DNA of 5,952 nt from Lachnospiraceae bacterium. GTDB taxonomy: Bacteria; Bacillota_A; Clostridia; Lachnospirales; Lachnospiraceae. The stretch is from the NCBI GenBank assembly GCA_017958245.1, contig JAGDDC010000316.1, positions 1 through 5,952 on the forward strand. Direction: 5' to 3'. Under the pieces are notes generated by a model that saw only the letters and a list, made by a program, of their open reading frames with translations, was not told the DNA's origin and made no database searches. Position numbers and translations under genes: made by a program. How positions within the stretch are numbered: the stretch's first letter is position 1; each line of letters starts with the position of its first letter. Positions 1 through 5,733 of this stretch are shown one piece after another.

Positions 1-3000
1 CGTCGTCTCCCGGGACGACATCTTCACTGAGCTCCTCGGCAGCGTGATCGGAGATCGTATAGGTCAGGTATGTATCGGTAACCTCGTATTGCCTTCCCAT
101 CAGGTTCACGACTGCAGAGAGGCTGTCCTCACAGTATCTCGCTGCATATATATCGTTCTTGTTGGCGCTGACAGACATCGTCCATATCCCGTTGCTCTGT
201 TTCTTGGCTTCCGAATGCCCGACAGGGAAAGTTCGCCCGTCCAGATACTGATCTACAAAGTCTCCTTCTTTGGCAATTAATTCGACAAAGGGGCGATTTC
301 CTTCTTCATCTAACTGCCCGACATTCGGAAGATATACTATCGTTTCTTCGAAGCCTTCGCCTATGGGCTGTCCCGCCTTATACACGCCCGTGAAGTTGTG
401 CGATACTATCATCGGTTTTCCCGATGAGTTGAGATCTGCTGCAGACAGGATGTTGAACTTTGCTTTTCCATTCACTGCAGCAACTACGATCCCGTCAACG
501 CCCGCATAAGCTCCGCCCGAGCAGCCGCCGACCAGTGCGCTGAAAGGCACACTGATCTCTATCGCGTCCCTGCACGAGACCGAACCCGTGGGAGTGACTT
601 TTGTGACCTTGTTCTGCTTGTTGCGCTTAGCAAACTGTATCCCGATCGTCGAGGTCTCTCCCGCCTCCACGCTGTCTCTCACGATAGCGTACAGACCTGC
701 GGGCATGTTTGTAAACCAGTCGGACACGTCCTGCCCGCGGTTCCACTTCTTGAAAGTATCCCCGGTCACCGTGACCGAGAGCCCTTCCGTATCCTCAAGC
801 GTCATGCCGAAGATGCCGTTTATGCTGCAGTTGCCGATCGTCGCCCTGAGGCCGTTGCATTTGCTCACATCTGCAGGGTCCGACCCCGTCACGACCTGTG
901 CGATCTCAAACGCAGAGTTTGCCGGCATGACGGCATTCATAAAGGCACTGTGGGTGTACACCTGAATCGCCAAACCCTCGAAGCTCTCCGTTGCGGTCGC
1001 ACCTATCCCTTCAATATAGAGAAGAACGTTCACGCCGATCTTCGTTCCCTTTTCAAGCGCGGTCTCAGTGACGATATTGTAGCCCGTGATCGGTGCATCG
1101 ACCAGATTTCCGGCCGAATCGACCGCCTTCAGCCTCACGATATCATTTACGCTGCTTCCCGCCGCATACGCCTTTGAGAGATAGAGCCTCGGGATATACA
1201 GCCAGATGTTTGCCCCGTGGTTTGTGTAAGTCGTCTTGTTCTCGAGCCTTGCAACGCCGTTCTCCACCACTACCTGCTTGTGAACGGACAGATTTCCGCC
1301 AACTCTTATCGGAACCTTGTCAACTGCTTCTACCATCTTGTCATACGGCAGTCCCGATATCGCGCCCGTGTTCTCGTCGTGGGGGTCCAGGCTGTAAGGA
1401 TATGCAAACACATGGTTCACCTTGTTATCAACAGTGTTTATAACAAATGTCGCATACGAGTCATGGGAATTGCTCTGCAGCTCGGTCGTCCACGTATTCG
1501 AGCCGGCAGCCTTCGTCTTCTTCGCCCATTCGTACGGTGCGACCTTGAACTTCACCTCATATCTGTACGCAGATGTCGGGACACCCTTCAGATACACTTC
1601 CATCTCTGCGGGATCTGTCATGTTCTTCGCGGCATAGGCCTTCAGTCCGCCGGGTAGTCCGTCGAAATACTTCGAAACATCCTGATCCTTCGCAAATGTT
1701 CCGTTTACGACGTACTTTACCTCGCTCCCGGCATCCTCACCGGTGAGGAAACCTGCAACAAAGCACATCTCCTCCGTGTCGACTGCAAAGCCCTGCATTG
1801 TTGTGACTTCTTTCGAAGATATGTAAGCGTGAGCCCCCGTATCGGGGCTGCTGAAGGCAAACCTTGCGTTGCCGTTTGTCTTTGACTTGATCCTGCATCC
1901 CGCATCGGTATCTTCCTCAAACAGCCTGATGATGATGTTTAAGCTGCCGTTCTTCTGGGGAGTGCCGGTGATCTTTATCTTGAAATAGTCTTCGCCGTAA
2001 ACAAACCTGACAACCTCTGCATAGAGGCCGTACTGATCGAGTGCGGAATACTCGCCGTTCGATCTCACGTCAATCAGACATCCCGAGAGATCCCTCGAAC
2101 CCGCTTCGATCGTTCTTTCAAGCGTGCAGTTGCTCAGGTGGAAAGTGATGATGTTGCTCCCGTCGTCTGCTATCGCGTGACCCACGGTCCCGCTGATCGA
2201 GGCATCATCGACCGTGATCTCGGGCCTGACGATATCACCCGAGATATTGTACATGAAATCAAAGTTCGAGGAATACCAGCCCGTCTCGCTGTAACCGCAC
2301 TCAGCGCGCATAGTCCCCTCAGAGGAGGTCGACACCGTCCCGTCACCGGGTATGATGATAGCGATGCAGTCCTTCGAGCCGCATGTCGGGGTCCCCGAAA
2401 AAACAAAGGTGCAGCTTCTGTCTCCGGCCTTGACCGCCTTCTTGAGCGTGACCTTCATGCCGGCAGGCAGCCTGCAGTAGACATACTCCTGTGTGTTCCA
2501 GTTGTAGAGGTACATCGTCGACCTGAACCAGTCTGAGACATCCTTCCCCTGAGGCAGATCAACGAGGAAATTGCCGTTCTTGATCGTATAGGTCAGTTCC
2601 TTCTGCGTGACGGCACTTCCTGCCGAACCGCTTATCTTTAAGCTGCTCACGCTCACACCACCGGTCTGCCATGAGCTGCTCTTCCTGCCTATGTCGAACC
2701 TCAGTCCGTAGCTGATCTCTGCGGGCTTTTGAAGCTGCTTTTTATCTCTGGCGCTCAGTCCGTTTAGAAAAGACTCACTGCAAAATGCACTCTCGTACGA
2801 AGAAAAAGGCATATACCAGTTCGCTCCCATGAGAGGAGTACCGCTGATCTTCAGACGCGCGGTAGTATCGCCCGCGTGGATCGCATCGACAAGGGTCACA
2901 GCAAGTCCCTTGGGAAGGATCCTGTACTTGCCTGCAACTTCATCGATCTGGCCTCTGAACCAGTCGGTCACATCGGCTCCCGCCGCATAATCCTTCTGAA

Positions 3001-3277
3001 ACTTGGGATCAATGCCCGCAACTTCGTAGTTCACATCAGTCGAGGGATTCTTAACGATCGTCAGCGTGAAGAAATACGGATTGATCGCCTGCCCGACCTC
3101 CCCGGTGACATAGTCCGAAGACTCAGCCTTGAGCTCCACATACACATTGCAGAGACTGGAAGCCGCCACGGCCTTCCTCGAAGACCCCAGGGCCACCATG
3201 CAGATAAGCGCAGCAACCAATACCGCTGCCCCGCCCAACACTCTCATCAAATTCTCCCTGATCCTCGAAAAACCCAT
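1..3277 (-). CDS. Large secreted modular surface protein (C-terminus off the left edge)
   Basis: I do not recognise a named family; this is probably a cell-surface or secreted adhesin-like protein. The frame is open from ATG at 3277 to the window edge (1092 codons, no stop seen). AAGGAGG lies 6 bases before the ATG and decides the start over a second ATG at codon 11. Residues 1-38 look like a signal peptide: Arg at 4, 6 and 12, a hydrophobic core at about 13-31, and an AVA|AS cleavage site after residue 38. Five diverged modules of about 80-90 residues lie at about 57-148, 208-297, 353-440, 484-567 and 803-883. Their shared core is DVSDWF, then PxGL, then a closing SGTP. Residues 568-800 and 884-1092 show no clear module and no domain I know. 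The visible mature part has 15 cysteines, so disulfides are possible. No enzyme motif is evident. Any wall anchor (LPxTG, SLH or a membrane tail) would lie outside the window. It is transcribed divergently from the lipoprotein gene. Confidence 0.9.
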   Translation of the reverse strand, partial: MGFSRIRENLMRVLGGAAVLVAALICMVALGSSRKAVAASSLCNVYVELKAESSDYVTGEVGQAINPYFFTLTIVKNPSTDVNYEVAGIDPKFQKDYAAGADVTDWFRGQIDEVAGKYRILPKGLAVTLVDAIHAGDTTARLKISGTPLMGANWYMPFSSYESAFCSESFLNGLSARDKKQLQKPAEISYGLRFDIGRKSSSWQTGGVSVSSLKISGSAGSAVTQKELTYTIKNGNFLVDLPQGKDVSDWFRSTMYLYNWNTQEYVYCRLPAGMKVTLKKAVKAGDRSCTFVFSGTPTCGSKDCIAIIIPGDGTVSTSSEGTMRAECGYSETGWYSSNFDFMYNISGDIVRPEITVDDASISGTVGHAIADDGSNIITFHLSNCTLERTIEAGSRDLSGCLIDVRSNGEYSALDQYGLYAEVVRFVYGEDYFKIKITGTPQKNGSLNIIIRLFEEDTDAGCRIKSKTNGNARFAFSSPDTGAHAYISSKEVTTMQGFAVDTEEMCFVAGFLTGEDAGSEVKYVVNGTFAKDQDVSKYFDGLPGGLKAYAAKNMTDPAEMEVYLKGVPTSAYRYEVKFKVAPYEWAKKTKAAGSNTWTTELQSNSHDSYATFVINTVDNKVNHVFAYPYSLDPHDENTGAISGLPYDKMVEAVDKVPIRVGGNLSVHKQVVVENGVARLENKTTYTNHGANIWLYIPRLYLSKAYAAGSSVNDIVRLKAVDSAGNLVDAPITGYNIVTETALEKGTKIGVNVLLYIEGIGATATESFEGLAIQVYTHSAFMNAVMPANSAFEIAQVVTGSDPADVSKCNGLRATIGNCSINGIFGMTLEDTEGLSVTVTGDTFKKWNRGQDVSDWFTNMPAGLYAIVRDSVEAGETSTIGIQFAKRNKQNKVTKVTPTGSVSCRDAIEISVPFSALVGGCSGGAYAGVDGIVVAAVNGKAKFNILSAADLNSSGKPMIVSHNFTGVYKAGQPIGEGFEETIVYLPNVGQLDEEGNRPFVELIAKEGDFVDQYLDGRTFPVGHSEAKKQSNGIWTMSVSANKNDIYAARYCEDSLSAVVNLMGRQYEVTDTYLTYTISDHAAEELSEDVVPGDD
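629..871 (-). repeat. Surface-protein module 5 (residues 803-883)
   Basis: Fifth copy, separated from the first four by about 235 residues of unrelated sequence. It carries DVSDWF (850-855) and MPAGLYAIV (858-866), then an AGETSTIGI strand, but lacks the closing SGTP. Its opening element is poor, so the N-terminal border is approximate. It may mark the start of a second block of modules. Confidence 0.6.
1577..1828 (-). repeat. Surface-protein module 4 (residues 484-567)
   Basis: Fourth copy. The opening element is weak (TTMQGFAV, 492-499). The core is DVSKYF (533-538) followed at once by GLPGGLKAY (540-548), and the copy closes with KGVP (564-567) in place of SGTP. There is no insert between the core and the PxGL turn. 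Confidence 0.6.
1958..2221 (-). repeat. Surface-protein module 3, degenerate (residues 353-440)
   Basis: Third copy. The start (ISGTVGHAI, 361-369) and end (ITGTP, 436-440) fit the module well, but the central DVSDWF has become DLSGCL (396-401), losing the Trp-Phe pair and gaining Cys400. A GLYAEV segment (417-422) stands where the others have PxGLxAxV. Confidence 0.6.
2387..2656 (-). repeat. Surface-protein module 2 (residues 208-297)
   Basis: Second copy. It opens with ISGSAGSAV (215-223), carries DVSDWF at 246-251 and LPAGM at 270-274, and closes with SGTP at 294-297. A tyrosine-rich insert (about 255-268, including Cys268) lies between the DWF and PAG elements, in the same place as the insert in module 1. 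Confidence 0.7.
2834..3109 (-). repeat. Surface-protein module 1 (residues 57-148)
   Basis: First copy of the protein module. It opens with TGEVGQAI (residues 58-65), carries DVTDWF at 102-107 and LPKGL at 121-125, and closes with SGTP at 145-148. Relative to copy 5 it has an insertion between DWF and the PxGL turn. The alternating hydrophobic pattern suggests a small beta-sandwich; that fold is inferred. Confidence 0.7.
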
Positions 3278-3283
3278 AGCAAA

Positions 3284-3290
3284 CCTCCTT
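3284..3290 (-). promoter_or_regulatory. Ribosome binding site of the large surface protein
   Basis: AAGGAGG on the minus strand, 6 bases before ATG 3277. It is a near-perfect anti-16S match and settles the start codon. Confidence 0.85.
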
Positions 3291-3366
3291 GTTCCTAGAC
3301 ATCCTCGTAATTCGTGTATTGCTCTCCACGTTCCGTGAGTTATTTCATCGCATTTGTAATATAGTG

Positions 3367-3395
3367 ATTATATCGGTAAACTAATCCTCTTTCAA
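3367..3395 (-). promoter_or_regulatory. Promoter of the large surface protein gene
   Basis: Read on the minus strand, TTGAAA (3395-3390) is the -35 and TATAAT (3372-3367) the -10, with exactly 17 bases between. This matches the housekeeping sigma-A consensus in 11 of 12 positions. Transcription would start near 3360, giving a leader of about 80 nt before ATG 3277. Confidence 0.8.
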
Positions 3396-3408
3396 CACCT
3401 TATTAACA

Positions 3409-3437
3409 ATTCGGTTTAATTATCGACATATTCGGTT
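3409..3437. promoter_or_regulatory. Direct repeat ATTCGGTT x2, possible regulator site
   Basis: ATTCGGTT occurs at 3409-3416 and again at 3430-3437, a 21-bp (two helical turn) period. The pair lies just upstream of the -35 of the large surface protein gene, at roughly -50 to -77 from its predicted start. Paired direct repeats with this period are typical of LytTR-type response regulators, and the GGTTA core partly resembles their half-sites. The match is imperfect and no regulator gene is in view. Confidence 0.4.
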
Positions 3438-3519
3438 AGTCCCTCTTCACTCAAAGATATCTATACCTATGCCGCCATCGATGATAGCTGCCTGGTCAAT
3501 GAGAACTCAAACTTTTTAT

Positions 3520-3532
3520 GGTCAAATTGGCC
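3520..3532. promoter_or_regulatory. Near-palindrome beside the lipoprotein promoter
   Basis: GGTCAA-A-TTGGCC: two 6-base arms matching at 5 of 6 positions around one base, ending 8 bases before the -35. A further TGGTCAA lies at 3493-3499, 26 bp upstream of the TGGTCAA that overlaps this site. The position would suit an operator, but a 13-bp imperfect palindrome can arise by chance. Confidence 0.25.
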
Positions 3533-3540
3533 GCTCTCTC

Positions 3541-3569
3541 TTGTCCGATACGCATTATGTGAGTATAAT
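3541..3569 (+). promoter_or_regulatory. Promoter of the lipoprotein gene
   Basis: TTGTCC (3541-3546), a 17-base spacer, and a perfect TATAAT (3564-3569). The -35 matches consensus at 4 of 6 positions. Transcription would start near 3576, leaving a leader of about 42 nt, which argues against using the in-frame GTG at 3576 as the start codon. Confidence 0.75.
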
Positions 3570-3603
3570 CATATAGTGGGAAGAAAGAAAAATGATGCAG
3601 ATT

Positions 3604-3610
3604 TAGGAGG
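3604..3610 (+). promoter_or_regulatory. Ribosome binding site of the lipoprotein gene
   Basis: TAGGAGG, 7 bases before ATG 3618. It selects this ATG, which also places the lipoprotein signal at the true N-terminus. Confidence 0.85.
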
Positions 3611-3617
3611 AATTACC

Positions 3618-4454
3618 ATGAAAAAGACACTCGCCATGGTCCTTGCAGTGATTATGACACTTTCTCTTTGCGCATGCTCGTCTTCAGACGAACCGGCAAA
3701 AGACGGCAAGGATTCCGGATCAGGCGGTATCCGCATCGTCGACAACAGATCCGATCCGGAAGAATACGATTACCCGGAGGAGGACCCGCAGGGCGAGCCC
3801 TCGGAGGAAGAACCGGACTTAAACGGCACCATGTCTCCCGACATGTACGGATATTTTGAATTCTACGGCATATATCCGAATGCGGAGCTCGGAAACCGCA
3901 TCAAATGGAAAGAGGGCGGAAGCTATGCCCAAAAAGGTGGAAAGGGCTACTATATAACAGACCCCGATGTTCAGGTCGATGTCACCGGGTTCTCGGAGGA
4001 TGACGGCTACGGCTTCGGACACATGGACGTCACGGTCAAGTTCTACTATCCAAACGACTTGCCCAGCGATTTCAAGACTGCCACAGCCTCAAACTACTAT
4101 GAGCTCTACGACACCTTCACCGGCAAGCCTGTCTCTCCGAACAACAACCAGGTCGACAACCACGACCAGCTCAGCTGTGAATCACTCATAGCCCGCCCCG
4201 AGGGGACTTTCAGTGTCACGGTAAACCAGGTATCTACCAGCACCCCCCATACAGACGGCTATCTCCTCATCAGCGAGCTCAATTACACGATCATCTTCCA
4301 GACAGGCTACCACGGACTCGACCTCGTGTTCTTCAAGGCTGCGAAGAACAGGAAGTCCTGGAAGGCATATTCCGAGTCCGGTATCTCCAGAGACGAACTG
4401 CTCGAGGAGCCGAACCTGCCGACCGATGAGTTCCTTGTTTTTGAGCTGTTTTGA
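3618..4454 (+). CDS. Predicted lipoprotein of unknown family (278 aa)
   Basis: This should be exported and tethered to the outer face of the membrane by a lipidated cysteine; its role is unknown. Residues 1-20 are a classic lipoprotein signal: MKK, a hydrophobic stretch 5-17, and lipobox L17-C18-A19-C20. Cys20 is the likely lipid site because Ala precedes it; Cys18 is preceded by Leu and fits poorly. Residues 21-70 form a flexible, strongly acidic linker rich in Ser, Gly, Asp, Glu and Pro, probably a spacer through the wall. Residues 71-278 look like one compact, beta-rich, tyrosine-rich domain (YGYFEFYGIYPN at 77-88; NYTIIFQTGYHGLDLVFFK at 222-240) with a single cysteine, C177. I recognise no catalytic motif or named domain. 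The gene has its own promoter, is divergent from the large surface protein and convergent with the T7SS genes, so it is monocistronic. It could be a substrate-binding or sensor lipoprotein, but nothing specific shows this. Confidence 0.9.
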   Translation: MKKTLAMVLAVIMTLSLCACSSSDEPAKDGKDSGSGGIRIVDNRSDPEEYDYPEEDPQGEPSEEEPDLNGTMSPDMYGYFEFYGIYPNAELGNRIKWKEGGSYAQKGGKGYYITDPDVQVDVTGFSEDDGYGFGHMDVTVKFYYPNDLPSDFKTATASNYYELYDTFTGKPVSPNNNQVDNHDQLSCESLIARPEGTFSVTVNQVSTSTPHTDGYLLISELNYTIIFQTGYHGLDLVFFKAAKNRKSWKAYSESGISRDELLEEPNLPTDEFLVFELF

Positions 4455-4497
4455 TCGCGGTTCGTTCATGAGGATTCAAAGATTCTTTCAGAAACCC

Positions 4498-4540
4498 AAA
4501 AAAACCGGGATCACTTCGTGTGATCCCGGGCTTCTTTTTA
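4498..4540. terminator. Bidirectional intrinsic terminator
   Basis: A perfect 10-bp stem, CCGGGATCAC (4505-4514) with GTGATCCCGG (4520-4529), around a 5-base TTCGT loop. On the left are seven A (4498-4504), which form an unbroken U tract for minus-strand transcripts. On the right is gcttcttttta, a broken U tract for plus-strand transcripts. It should end both convergent units and looks better for the minus (T7SS) direction. The plus-strand U tract overlaps the stop codon of the minus-strand gene. Confidence 0.9.
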
Positions 4541-5392
4541 TTCAGCGTCTGTATCCTGTCCCGCGTCTTCCTCTTCCCGGGCCAGATCTGCCTTGATCCC
4601 GTCTGCTTCGTCTTCAAGCGCTTTAAGCTTCTGCTTTGCTGCTTCAAGCTGATCGTCGACGGAATTGTCTCCCTTTTTGTCCTTCTTGAGCTTCGATGCG
4701 ACGAAAGCTGCTCCTCCCGCCACTGCAGCGGCACCAAGTCCTGCTGCGACGAAGCCTGCTGTAGAACCTTTGCGGACCGGAACGGCACCCTCGACAGAGA
4801 CCGTCTCCGCGGCGCCTGCCGTATCAGCCATAGCATCGGAACCGACGTTTATGTTTTCCGTGTGGTTGTAGATGACAGTGTTGTTCTCCGTATAATTGAT
4901 ATTCTCACCGGATCCCGAGCCGGACGAGGCGTTTCCGCCCACGTTAACCTCAGGCGCAGCTCCCTGCGAACCGCCTGCCGCAGAGCCCACCGAACCCGTC
5001 GAAGTCGTTGCTGCTCCAACAGCTCCCGCCGCGCCAACAGCGCCTGCGGCGCCCGCGCCGGCTCCCGACACATGGACAGGGTTCCCGTAGAAATCCGTCT
5101 TGTGAGCCTTGTAATCCGAGATCATCGAAACCGAACGGGTCTGCGCACCCTTGTAAGTGTCTGTCGAGTAAGTGAGCGCTTCCGCCAGTGCCTCGAGGAC
5201 GTCCGCGCGCCTCTCCATGTTCGTTGCGAGCTTTGCGAGGGACTCCTTGGCCTCTGTGATCATCCTGTCGTTTCCTATGGCGCTCCTCGCCTTCTTTACA
5301 ACGGCGATGACATCTCTCAGATTCTTTGCTGCTTTTGTGTATACGGCTTTTTTGAACTTCAGCTCATCCACCGTGATTTTCATGGGTGTCAT
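4538..5392 (-). CDS. T7SS-operon membrane protein: helical N-domain, Gly/Ala linker, one TM, coiled coil (284 aa)
   Basis: Role unknown; position suggests a type VII secretion partner, substrate or accessory. Residues 1-95 are charged and helical, with a break near SAIGND (37-42) and a YKGAQ element (80-84). This resembles the helical hairpins that T7SS exports, but there is no W-x-G. Residues 109-150 are Gly/Ala/Ser-rich and include a doubled AAGAVG (115-126). Residues 162-182 are Asn/Thr/Glu-rich with ENIN twice. Residues 212-233 form one membrane helix followed by a Lys-rich stretch (234-240), so the positive-inside rule favours a cytoplasmic C-terminus. Residues 244-273 are an acidic, probably coiled-coil segment, then an Asp/Glu-rich tail. 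There is no N-terminal signal peptide. GGGAGG sits 5 bases before ATG 5392, preferred over the ATG at codon 4. It starts 12 bp after the WXG100 stop, so they are surely co-transcribed. I cannot match it to a named family. Confidence 0.85.
   Translation of the reverse strand: MTPMKITVDELKFKKAVYTKAAKNLRDVIAVVKKARSAIGNDRMITEAKESLAKLATNMERRADVLEALAEALTYSTDTYKGAQTRSVSMISDYKAHKTDFYGNPVHVSGAGAGAAGAVGAAGAVGAATTSTGSVGSAAGGSQGAAPEVNVGGNASSGSGSGENINYTENNTVIYNHTENINVGSDAMADTAGAAETVSVEGAVPVRKGSTAGFVAAGLGAAAVAGGAAFVASKLKKDKKGDNSVDDQLEAAKQKLKALEDEADGIKADLAREEEDAGQDTDAE
5015..5050 (-). repeat. Imperfect 18-bp tandem duplication coding AAGAVG x2
   Basis: Two adjacent 18-bp units encode AAGAVG-AAGAVG (residues 115-126) inside the Gly/Ala-rich linker. 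The units differ mostly at third codon positions, so the doubling is old or selected at protein level. The linker length may vary between strains. Confidence 0.55.
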
Positions 5393-5397
5393 ATTTG

Positions 5398-5403
5398 CCT
5401 CCC
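5398..5403 (-). promoter_or_regulatory. Ribosome binding site of the membrane protein gene
   Basis: GGGAGG on the minus strand, 5 bases before ATG 5392. It begins one base after the upstream stop codon, so it sits wholly inside the 12-bp gap between the two genes. Confidence 0.75.
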
Positions 5404-5404
5404 G

Positions 5405-5719
5405 TTATTTAAGCGTGATCTTTAACTTGCCGGCGCTGTCAGCGACCTTCTGCTCGTTGGTGTTGTAGATGTTTGCCGACTCGGAGAGTGTTGCCGAGTA
5501 TTTGTTTACGATGTTCAAAACTTCTTCGCACTTCATGCGGATGTTCTCATATCTTGCGTAAAACTCATTTGCAGCGGTACCGGTCCATGTGGACTTTAAG
5601 TTCTTGACCGCCTGTGTGCTCTGTGCGAGGTAAGCAGCCATGTTCTTCTGACCTGTCTTTATCTCATTTGCGTATGCCTTCAATTGTTTGGTATCGACTT
5701 TAATCTGTTCACCTGCCAT
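5405..5719 (-). CDS. WXG100 (Esx-type) T7SS protein (104 aa)
   Basis: A small helical-hairpin protein of the WXG100 family, which is exported by the type VII secretion machinery, usually as a dimer with a partner. Counting from ATG 5719, the turn motif W45-T-G47 lies mid-protein between two amphipathic helices (about 6-40 and 49-92), and Y85-N-T-N-E89 matches the C-terminal YxxxD/E export signal. The length of 104 is normal for the family. An in-frame GTG at 5728 would add three residues. I prefer ATG because the extended Shine-Dalgarno AAGGGGTGAT (5733-5724) is well placed for it and covers that GTG. The gene begins 5 bp after the stop of another WXG100 gene and ends 12 bp before the membrane-protein gene, so all three form one operon. 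The nearby paralogue suggests a heterodimer, but this is inferred. Confidence 0.93.
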   Translation of the reverse strand: MAGEQIKVDTKQLKAYANEIKTGQKNMAAYLAQSTQAVKNLKSTWTGTAANEFYARYENIRMKCEEVLNIVNKYSATLSESANIYNTNEQKVADSAGKLKITLK

Positions 5720-5723
5720 GCTG

Positions 5724-5733
5724 ATCACCCCTT
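5724..5733 (-). promoter_or_regulatory. Ribosome binding site overlapping the upstream stop codon
   Basis: AAGGGGTGAT on the minus strand contains the TGA stop (5727-5725) of the upstream WXG100 gene. Its GGGG lies 8 bases before ATG 5719. This arrangement favours translational coupling of the two WXG100 genes and thus near-equal output. Confidence 0.6.

Larger units (their letters stand above)
3278..3617. other. Divergent intergenic control region
   Basis: 340 bases without a convincing gene between the divergent surface-protein and lipoprotein starts. It holds both promoters, the 21-bp-spaced direct repeat, and a near-palindrome at 3520-3532. It is clearly more A+T-rich than the flanking genes. 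Two overlapping tiny frames (ATGCGATGA, ATGAAATAA) occur in the minus-strand leader around 3340-3353 but have no clear ribosome site. I see no tRNA, riboswitch or attenuator-like terminator in it. Confidence 0.75.

Noticed and set aside
44..2536. A series of plus-strand open frames of 71-146 codons, plus two on the minus strand in other frames, across the left half
   Set aside because: They lie over a single 1092-codon minus-strand frame with a signal peptide, ribosome site and promoter. None has a ribosome site of its own or a protein-like pattern; they are shadows of G+C-biased codon use.
2876..3338. Plus- and minus-strand frames overlapping the start of the large gene
   Set aside because: The minus frame from 3329 starts at a GTG and reads through the same ribosome site in another phase. 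The plus frames lack ribosome sites and lie antisense to the signal-peptide region.
3320..3345. Small imperfect hairpin (ACG/CGT plus CTC/GAG with a bulge) in the leader of the large gene
   Set aside because: Six broken pairs with no following U tract and no riboswitch-like structure; likely chance.
3576..3617. GTG at 3576 as a longer start for the lipoprotein
   Set aside because: It coincides with the predicted transcription start, has no ribosome site, and would put 14 charged residues ahead of the lipoprotein signal.
4475..4489. Short AAAGA-T-TCTTT palindrome after the lipoprotein stop
   Set aside because: Only five A/T-rich pairs with almost no loop. The strong hairpin 20 bases later explains termination.
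4182..4836. Minus-strand frames antisense to the lipoprotein and terminator region, including a 167-codon one
   Set aside because: They run through the terminator hairpin or antisense to the lipoprotein gene, and lack ribosome sites and sensible composition.
4520..5468. Plus-strand frames (up to 301 codons) over the T7SS genes
   Set aside because: Antisense shadows. The longest is Arg/Cys/Ser-rich, starts inside the terminator stem and has no ribosome site, whereas the minus-strand proteins have clear T7SS features and tight operon spacing.
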